From Candidatus Methanovirga meridionalis (GTDB lineage Archaea; Methanobacteriota; Methanobacteria; Methanobacteriales; Methanobacteriaceae): 10,355 bases of DNA. Positions 5,886 through 10,355 of this stretch are shown here, in pieces. The position numbers and the translations under genes were made by a program. The notes under the pieces are model-generated. The model saw nothing but the letters and a program-made list of their open reading frames with translations, did no database searches and was not told the DNA's origin. Positions within the stretch are counted from its first letter, which is position 1, and each line of letters opens with the position of its first letter. Where the stretch lies: positions 1 through 10,355 of the forward strand of contig JAITPS010000107.1 in the NCBI GenBank assembly GCA_031289325.1. Reading direction: 5' to 3'.

Positions 5886-6250
5886 TAAAGTTCTTAAATT
5901 TTGAAGTGATAACTTTTTTATTAAATTATTCAATTTTAAATATTATTTCATTAAAATCTATAATTTTAAATTTTAAATAATATAATTGTATTTTAAATAA
6001 TATAAATGTATTTTAAATAATATAAATGTATTTTAAATAATGTAATTGTATTTTAAATAATGTAATTGTATTTTAAATGATGTAATTGTATTTTAAATGA
6101 TGTAATTGTATTTTAAATGATGTAATTGTATTTTAAATGATGTAATTGTATTTTAAATGATGTAATTGTATTTTAAATAATATAAATAATTTTAAATTAA
6201 TATTTTTTATTAATATTTAATTTTAAAAAAGTTATTTATTAAGAACTTTA
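5886..6250. mobile_element. MITE-like element, copy 2 (non-coding)
   Basis: This 365-bp block has a perfect 12-bp terminal inverted repeat: TAAAGTTCTTAA (5886-5897) and TTAAGAACTTTA (6239-6250). Just inside, ATAACTTTTTTA on the left (5909-5920) is mirrored by TAAAAAAGTTAT on the right (6224-6235), so the inverted ends span about 25-35 bases. Both ends match copy 1 in direct orientation, and so does the inner TTATTTCATTAAAATCTATA (5943-5962). The core is a different array (20-bp units). It sits between the cyclase stop and cca, and its right end lies 37 bases before the cca ATG, so TTATTTATTA at its end may act as the cca TATA element (inference). Confidence 0.6.
5981..6180. repeat. 20-bp tandem repeat, 10 copies
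   Basis: Ten exact 20-base units follow TGTAATTGTATTTTAAATGA. The variants are ordered: the outermost copies read TATAA...AATAA, the next TGTAA...AATAA, and the five central copies (6061-6160) are identical with AATGA. Divergent edges around an identical centre are what unequal recombination or slippage produces. The stretch just before it (5970-5980) and after it (6181-6186) are decayed partial units. It is the core of MITE-like copy 2. Confidence 0.95.
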
Positions 6251-6287
6251 TCAAACCAACTATAATTATTAGAAAAGGAAATCGTAT

Positions 6288-7658
6288 ATGGATTATAAAA
6301 ATATCTTAAAAAAAATAAAGCCCGAAGAAAATGAGAAAAATAAGGTCAAAAGTGTTGCAGATAAAATAATTAAAGTAATTGAAGAAAAAGCTAATGAAGA
6401 AGGTTATGAAGTTAAAGTAGAGCTAACTGGTTCAATAGCTAAAGATACATGGATTTCTGGAAGTGCTGATATTGATATTTTCATAACATTTCCACTTGAA
6501 GTTAAAATAGAAGAACTTAAAGAAAGAGGATTGCAATTAGCTTACTACTGTAATGAGGTTTTAAATGGAATAGCTACTGAACAATATGCTTCGCACCCAT
6601 ATTTAAAAATTAATCTTAATAATTATAGTATAGACATTGTTCCAGCATACAATATTGAAAATACATCTCAAATGAAATCTGCTGTTGATAGAACAACCTT
6701 ACACACAAAATACATTGTTAAAAACCTTAAAAGTTATCAAAAAGATCAAGTTCTTTTACTTAAAAAGTTCATGAAAGAAATAAGGGTTTATGGTTCGGAA
6801 TTTAAAACAGGAGGATTCGCTGGATACCTATGTGAACTATTAATATTAAATTATAATTCTTTTGAAAACACATTAAAAGAAGCAAGTAGTTGGATGGAGA
6901 AGACAATAATCAATATAGAAGATTATAATACCACTGATTTATTTAATGATAATTTAATTGTTATTGACCCAACAGATAAAAATAGAAATGTTGCTGCATC
7001 TCTTAGAGAAGAGAAATTAAATGATTTTATTTTCGCATCAAGAAACTACATTAAAAATCCAAAAAAGGATTACTTCACTCCACTTGAAAAAATGAAAATC
7101 ACAAAAGAAGATATAATAAATCAATTTAAAGATAGAGAAACTAAAACAATATTTATATCATTTAAAATTCCAGATATTGCAGTTGATAATATTTATCCTC
7201 AACTTAAAAAAACATCAGATTCACTAAAAGAAAAATTAGAAGAAATAGGATTTACAATTGTTAAAAATAGCTATTGGAGTGATGAAGAGGAAATAGCTAT
7301 TATAACTTTAGAATTTGATACATGGATTCTTGGAGGATATGAAAAAAATATTGGTCCAAAGATTTGGTATAAGAAAGCATCTGAACAATTCATATCCATC
7401 CATGAAAATGTTTTCTTAGAAAACGGATTTTTAGTTGAAAAAAGAAAAAGAAGATTTAAAAGGCCAGAAGATTTTATTTTTCATGTTTTAAAAGAAAATA
7501 ATATTAAAATTTTAAAAATAGGTAAAAATCTTAAAAATAATATTGTTAATGGGTATAAGCTATTTATTATGGATGATAATAATGATATTTTAAACAATGA
7601 ACTATTTTTAGATTATTTAGATGATTATCTACATATTTCCCAACATTTAAAAAGATAA
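6288..7658 (+). CDS. cca: CCA-adding enzyme (archaeal tRNA nucleotidyltransferase, class I)
   Basis: This enzyme adds or repairs the 3'-CCA end of tRNAs using CTP and ATP without a nucleic acid template. The 456 residues match the archaeal class I length. The N-terminus (ILKKIKPEENE) is typical. The nucleotidyltransferase core has G48-S49 and the carboxylates D61 and D63 in SGSADIDIFI, with the third carboxylate D116 in YSIDIVPAY. DRTTLHT (134-140) and TGGFAGYLCELLI (174-186) follow, then the central and C-terminal tail domains. The ATG at 6288 has AAGGAAATC a few bases upstream. The tRNA-Ser in this window lacks an encoded CCA and needs this activity. No co-transcribed neighbour is evident: the next gene is convergent, and a repeat element precedes it. 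Confidence 0.96.
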   Translation: MDYKNILKKIKPEENEKNKVKSVADKIIKVIEEKANEEGYEVKVELTGSIAKDTWISGSADIDIFITFPLEVKIEELKERGLQLAYYCNEVLNGIATEQYASHPYLKINLNNYSIDIVPAYNIENTSQMKSAVDRTTLHTKYIVKNLKSYQKDQVLLLKKFMKEIRVYGSEFKTGGFAGYLCELLILNYNSFENTLKEASSWMEKTIINIEDYNTTDLFNDNLIVIDPTDKNRNVAASLREEKLNDFIFASRNYIKNPKKDYFTPLEKMKITKEDIINQFKDRETKTIFISFKIPDIAVDNIYPQLKKTSDSLKEKLEEIGFTIVKNSYWSDEEEIAIITLEFDTWILGGYEKNIGPKIWYKKASEQFISIHENVFLENGFLVEKRKRRFKRPEDFIFHVLKENNIKILKIGKNLKNNIVNGYKLFIMDDNNDILNNELFLDYLDDYLHISQHLKR

Positions 7659-7756
7659 ATAGATATTTTAATAAAACTTATCTAAGTTTAATAAATAAAA
7701 AATAAGAAATTATAATAAAAGAAGTTAAAAATAAATATTTTTATTTAAAACTCCAC

Positions 7757-7780
7757 GAGAATTTAGATTCTCTATTTTTA
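7757..7780. terminator. Hairpin plus T-run between convergent genes
   Basis: GAGAAT-TTAG-ATTCTC (7757-7772) is a perfect 6-bp stem with a 4-base loop, followed on the plus strand by TATTTTTATC. It lies 98 bases after cca and 61 bases after the nitroreductase stop on the other strand. On the minus strand no strong T run follows directly, so it probably serves cca best. Confidence 0.5.
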
Positions 7781-7833
7781 TCTAATATAACTATTTATTA
7801 TACATTTCAACATCCATTTTAAGAGTTTGTAAA

Positions 7834-8382
7834 TTATTTAACATAGTTAATGTTATTAATTTCTTCTTGGGATGGAGTATCTTCAGATTCTCCTTCTTTT
7901 CCAATGGAAACTGCACAAATTGGATTAAAATTGTCTGGAATTTGAAGGGTTTTAATTAATTCGCCTCTTTCTGGTGTTGTAAATGCAAGTGTTGGACTTA
8001 TTAAATAGCATGTACCATAATCAAGACCAATTGCAGCTAAAACCACATTTTCTGCAGCAGCAGATGTTGTTAGTCCACCATAGACATTTTCATCTGGAGC
8101 AGAAAATATAATTAATGATGGAGTACCATATAATGGATGATATCCTGGGGTTTCAGCTCTTTCAATTAAAAATTCATTTCCAGAGTTTTTCATTCCTTTT
8201 AGACTTAATTCATCTATTTTTTTCAGAATTTCTTCATTGCTAACAACGGTAATATGAAATTCACCTGCTTTAGGTGCTTTCTTCCCAGCTTCAGCTATGA
8301 TTTTTAAGTCTTTTTCATCTACTTTAGTTTTTAAGTAGTTTCTCACACTTTTTCTTTTATTTATTACATCCAATATATCCAT
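7834..8382 (-). CDS. Nitroreductase-family flavoprotein
   Basis: A protein of 182 residues in the NAD(P)H-dependent, FMN-binding nitroreductase family, usually a cytoplasmic dimer that passes electrons to quinones, nitro compounds or other oxidants. Visible family features are the N-terminal FMN phosphate motif RKSVRNY (10-16), a helix AAAENVVLAAIGLDYGTCYL (108-127), and C-terminal PICAVSIGKE (154-163). The real substrate cannot be read from the sequence. The ATG at 8382 is five bases after AGGTGAT, a near-perfect archaeal ribosome binding site. It lies 35 bases downstream of the MTH865-like gene on the same strand, so the two are probably one operon under the promoter near 8711. A role in oxidant or redox defence is an inference from family and context. 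Confidence 0.9.
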   Translation of the reverse strand: MDILDVINKRKSVRNYLKTKVDEKDLKIIAEAGKKAPKAGEFHITVVSNEEILKKIDELSLKGMKNSGNEFLIERAETPGYHPLYGTPSLIIFSAPDENVYGGLTTSAAAENVVLAAIGLDYGTCYLISPTLAFTTPERGELIKTLQIPDNFNPICAVSIGKEGESEDTPSQEEINNINYVK

Positions 8383-8417
8383 TTTTTATCACCTATTAAA
8401 AAATAATTTCAGGATCT

Positions 8418-8657
8418 TTAAATTCCTGCTTTTTCAACTATTGTTGTAGCTACTTCTTCTGCAGATTTGAATGGAAAATCATCTGCGGATAGAACTTTTC
8501 CTGCATCTGATGCTTTTAAAACAACATCCCCAGATTTGCATGTAGTATTTGCTCCATCTGGTAATGCACTGAATAATTCTTCTGGAGTTTTTATAGGGAA
8601 ATTAGCTTCTTTTAATGCCCCAATAATTTGTCCATGTATTTCTTCTTTAGCTGTCAT
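8418..8657 (-). CDS. MTH865-like family small protein
   Basis: This 79-residue protein resembles the MTH865-like family (PF07747), small helical proteins of methanogens named after a Methanothermobacter protein and of unknown function. Typical features are the N-terminal helix KEEIHGQIIGALKEANFPIK, the segment SALPDGANTTCKSGDVVLKA, and the ending SAEEVATTIVEKAGI. It has a single cysteine (C40) in the TTCKSGD turn, and no membrane segment or signal peptide. GAGGT lies seven bases before the ATG. It is the first gene of a probable two-gene operon with the nitroreductase, and its promoter sits inside a 9-bp inverted repeat. The pairing with a redox enzyme suggests, but does not prove, a redox-linked job. 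Confidence 0.9.
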   Translation of the reverse strand: MTAKEEIHGQIIGALKEANFPIKTPEELFSALPDGANTTCKSGDVVLKASDAGKVLSADDFPFKSAEEVATTIVEKAGI

Positions 8658-8678
8658 ATTTTTTACCTCATATTTTTT

Positions 8679-8727
8679 GTGAAACTATTTTTTATTAAAC
8701 AATAAATTTTAAATATTGTAGTTTCAC
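8679..8727 (-). promoter_or_regulatory. Putative operator: inverted repeat bracketing the MTH865-like/nitroreductase promoter
   Basis: GTGAAACTA (8679-8687) and TAGTTTCAC (8719-8727) form a perfect 9-bp inverted repeat, with centres 40 bp apart, close to four helical turns. Between them, on the minus strand, TATTTAAAA (8715-8707) is a good TATA candidate. A start about 25 bases downstream would fall in the arm nearer the gene, and the other arm would cover the upstream BRE position. A dimeric or tetrameric repressor bound to both arms would block the promoter. The regulator encoded divergently at 8851 is the natural candidate, though this is inferred from position only. Confidence 0.6.
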
Positions 8728-8850
8728 TTATTAATTATAAAATGAATATAAATATATATTTATTGGTTATTATAGTATACTTAAATATATTTAATTAACC
8801 TTTTTTTTAAATTAATTTATTGAATAACGAATGGGGGGATTGATTTCACT

Positions 8851-9642
8851 ATGAAAACAAAAGAAAATTATGAAATTTATAAAGATAAAAAGGATAATGA
8901 ATATTTAAATAATTTTTCTAAAGAAAATGAAATAATATCCATTAAAGAAATGATTAATTCTATGCATAAAGATCTTAAAAAGATGATTGAAAACTCTAAT
9001 CAAGATTATTTAAATTTAATGTACTCAAACCTTAAGAATGAATTTATAAATTCTATTAATGGATATATGATAGATAAAATTGACCCTGTATTAGATAAAA
9101 GAATGATTAATTCTTGTGATATGAAAAATCAGTGCAAAAAAGTATTTAAGAAATATTTAAAAACACATACCGATGATTTAAATATAGACAACATAACAAA
9201 TGAGAAAATTTATAGTGCTACAATGGAACTTAATGAAATAAAAAAGAATAAATTTAAAGATGATTGTGATATTTGTTTTAATGAGGTTTCAGCTATATTT
9301 AATTCAAATATTGATTTAATAAACTCTTTTAAGATTTATGATGAACAGGATGAGCAGGATGAAAAAAAAATCTCAGAAATTAATGAAAATGTGATTGTTA
9401 AAAATATTTTGGATCCTATTTCAAATAAACACAGATTAAAGATTTTAAAATCAATTGCACTAGAACCTCAAACTTTTTCAGCCTTATCTCAATTAACAAA
9501 CCTTAAAGGAGGAAATCTTCTATTCCATCTTCAAAAATTACAGGGTAATGATTTCATATTTCAAAAACAAGAGCATGGAGAATACATATTAACTACAAAA
9601 GGTTTCAATATAATTAATACAGTTGTTAGCTTTCAAGAATAA
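8851..9642 (+). CDS. Winged-helix (ArsR-like) transcription regulator with cysteine pairs
   Basis: The C-terminal part (about 178-262) reads as an ArsR-like winged helix: LDPISNKHRLKILKSIA, then the recognition-helix region LTNLKGGNLLFHLQKLQ and the wing GEYILTTKGFNII. The first 175 residues are helical, charged and Asn/Lys-rich, and I do not recognise a named domain there. They contain C89 and C95 (CDMKNQC) and C139 and C142 (CDIC), arranged as C-x5-C and C-x2-C, which would suit disulfide sensing or metal/cluster binding. There is no signal peptide. The ATG at 8851 follows GGGGGGAT (8833-8840) by ten bases, slightly long spacing. TTAAATATATTT (8781-8792) may be its TATA box. It is divergent from the MTH865-like/nitroreductase pair, with the inverted repeat in between. 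The sensing role is inferred. Confidence 0.78.
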   Translation: MKTKENYEIYKDKKDNEYLNNFSKENEIISIKEMINSMHKDLKKMIENSNQDYLNLMYSNLKNEFINSINGYMIDKIDPVLDKRMINSCDMKNQCKKVFKKYLKTHTDDLNIDNITNEKIYSATMELNEIKKNKFKDDCDICFNEVSAIFNSNIDLINSFKIYDEQDEQDEKKISEINENVIVKNILDPISNKHRLKILKSIALEPQTFSALSQLTNLKGGNLLFHLQKLQGNDFIFQKQEHGEYILTTKGFNIINTVVSFQE

Positions 9643-9676
9643 TGAGTTCATCAAAAGAATAATGAATTCATCAAAA
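9637..9676. repeat. 20-bp direct duplication over the regulator stop codon
   Basis: GAATAATGAGTTCATCAAAA (9637-9656) is followed directly by GAATAATGAATTCATCAAAA (9657-9676), with one difference. The first copy includes the TAA stop of the regulator (9640-9642), so the duplication arose in its 3' end. Confidence 0.85.
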
Positions 9677-10045
9677 GAATATTTAATTTGTGTAAAATTA
9701 TTTAAAATATAATTCATGGTACATAAAACAATAAAAATTAAGATTATTTAAGTTGTTTGTCCAATAATTATTTTTATTAAAATTTTTAAATCTTTTATTT
9801 CATTAAAATCTTTTATTTCATTAATAAATAATATATTTGACAATGTTTAAATCTTTACTGATGAAATATTCTTGAGAATGAGTAACTTTTATAATTTTGC
9901 AATAATTTGACCAATCAAAAACTTAACTGGAATGACTTACTATTGCATTTTACTTGAGATTTTACATGTTTTTAAGAGTTTTGTGTAATAATTTTAACTG
10001 TTATTGAAATTTTAAAGTTTTTTTAAAATAAAAATTTGATTTCGG
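9677..10045. other. Intergenic region without recognisable gene
   Basis: I see no supported gene, RNA or clear terminator here. One short duplication, AAATCTTTTATTTCATT at 9788-9804 and 9806-9822 (period 18), is present. The part after about 9840 is slightly less AT-biased than the repeat-rich intergenic regions and may be decayed coding sequence continuous with the relic to its right. Confidence 0.6.
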
Positions 10046-10162
10046 TTAAATTATTAATACCACTCTAAAAATTAATGCCAACAAAACTTCATCACTAAAG
10101 ATTTGAACAGCACCTTTATTCCTTAATTTAACAGCATTTAGTATTAGGATCTTGGTTTCTGA
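10046..10162 (-). pseudogene. Possible coding relic, perhaps of a transposase
   Basis: One minus-strand frame is open for 38 codons and reads KLRNKGAVQIFSDEVLLALI near its end before a stop at 10046. The amphipathic, balanced composition looks more protein-like than the surrounding AT-rich filler. The SDEVLLALIF stretch vaguely recalls the N-terminal part of DDE transposases. There is no start codon with a ribosome binding site, and stops interrupt both sides. The identification is weak, and it may be chance. Confidence 0.2.
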
Positions 10163-10250
10163 TTAAAAAAAATGATAATAATTGAGTATATCAATTTTGA
10201 TAATAATTTAATTCTGTAAGCTTGATTATGGTTTTCAAAACCTATTAATA

Positions 10251-10355
10251 TTATTTTTTGACCATAATACATTGAGTAAAAATTTGAAATAAAATATTAT
10301 TATCTGAATTTGACATATTTCTAAAAATTTCAGGACTCAACTTTTTGATGCTCTT
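10251..10355 (-). CDS. Possible 3' end of a gene cut by the window edge
   Basis: A minus-strand frame is open from the window edge to a TAA at 10251, giving 34 codons that include KKLSPEIFRNMSNSDNNILF and end in FTQCIMVKK. The base composition near the edge (GGACTCAAC, GATGCTC) is less AT-rich than the region to its left, as expected for coding DNA. I do not recognise the protein. It could instead belong with the relic at 10046-10162 as parts of one broken gene. Confidence 0.25.
   Translation of the reverse strand, partial: KSIKKLSPEIFRNMSNSDNNILFQIFTQCIMVKK

Noticed and set aside
8467..8682. A 71-codon plus-strand frame
   Set aside because: It is antisense to the well supported MTH865-like gene, which has a good ribosome binding site and a family match.

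Overview
The window is very AT-rich and looks like part of a methanogenic archaeon of the order Methanobacteriales, most likely Methanobrevibacter or a close relative. The genus is inferred. The evidence is an archaeal NOP5, 2-phosphoglycerate kinase, a class I (archaeal) CCA-adding enzyme, an MTH865-like protein, an archaeal 7S RNA/tRNA-Ser pair, TTTATATA-type promoters, and GGTGAT-like ribosome binding sites. There are seven well supported protein genes plus one recognisable regulator, two RNA genes, and long non-coding stretches filled with short tandem repeats.

Left part (1-3612). Two unrelated minisatellites (15-bp and 16-bp units) precede nop5 (+), which encodes the C/D-box RNP core protein. 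Convergent to it is an RNA unit on the minus strand, SRP 7S RNA followed by tRNA-Ser(GCU), driven by a clear TATA box. Upstream of that, on the same strand, 2-phosphoglycerate kinase and a two-CBS-domain protein form a probable two-gene operon.

Middle part (3613-6287). About 1.6 kb without a credible gene separates the kinase from a cyclase/kynurenine-formamidase-like gene that starts with TTG. Two AT-rich blocks of nearly equal size (about 369 and 365 bp), one upstream of the kinase and one upstream of cca, share both ends and have matching terminal inverted repeats. Their cores carry different tandem arrays (30-bp and 20-bp units). They look like two copies of a MITE-like element whose interior has been rebuilt by repeat expansion.

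Right part (6288-10355). cca (+) is followed by a convergent terminator and a minus-strand pair: an MTH865-like small protein, then a nitroreductase-family flavoprotein. Divergent from this pair is a cysteine-containing winged-helix protein. A perfect 9-bp inverted repeat (GTGAAACTA/TAGTTTCAC, 40 bp centre to centre) brackets the likely promoter of the small-protein/nitroreductase pair. The simplest reading is a local redox- or metal-responsive switch, but this is inference. The last 700 bp hold no intact gene, only a possible coding relic and a possible partial gene at the edge.

The most notable features are the paired MITE-like elements, the number of different tandem arrays lying upstream of housekeeping genes, and the putative regulator/operator/nitroreductase module.
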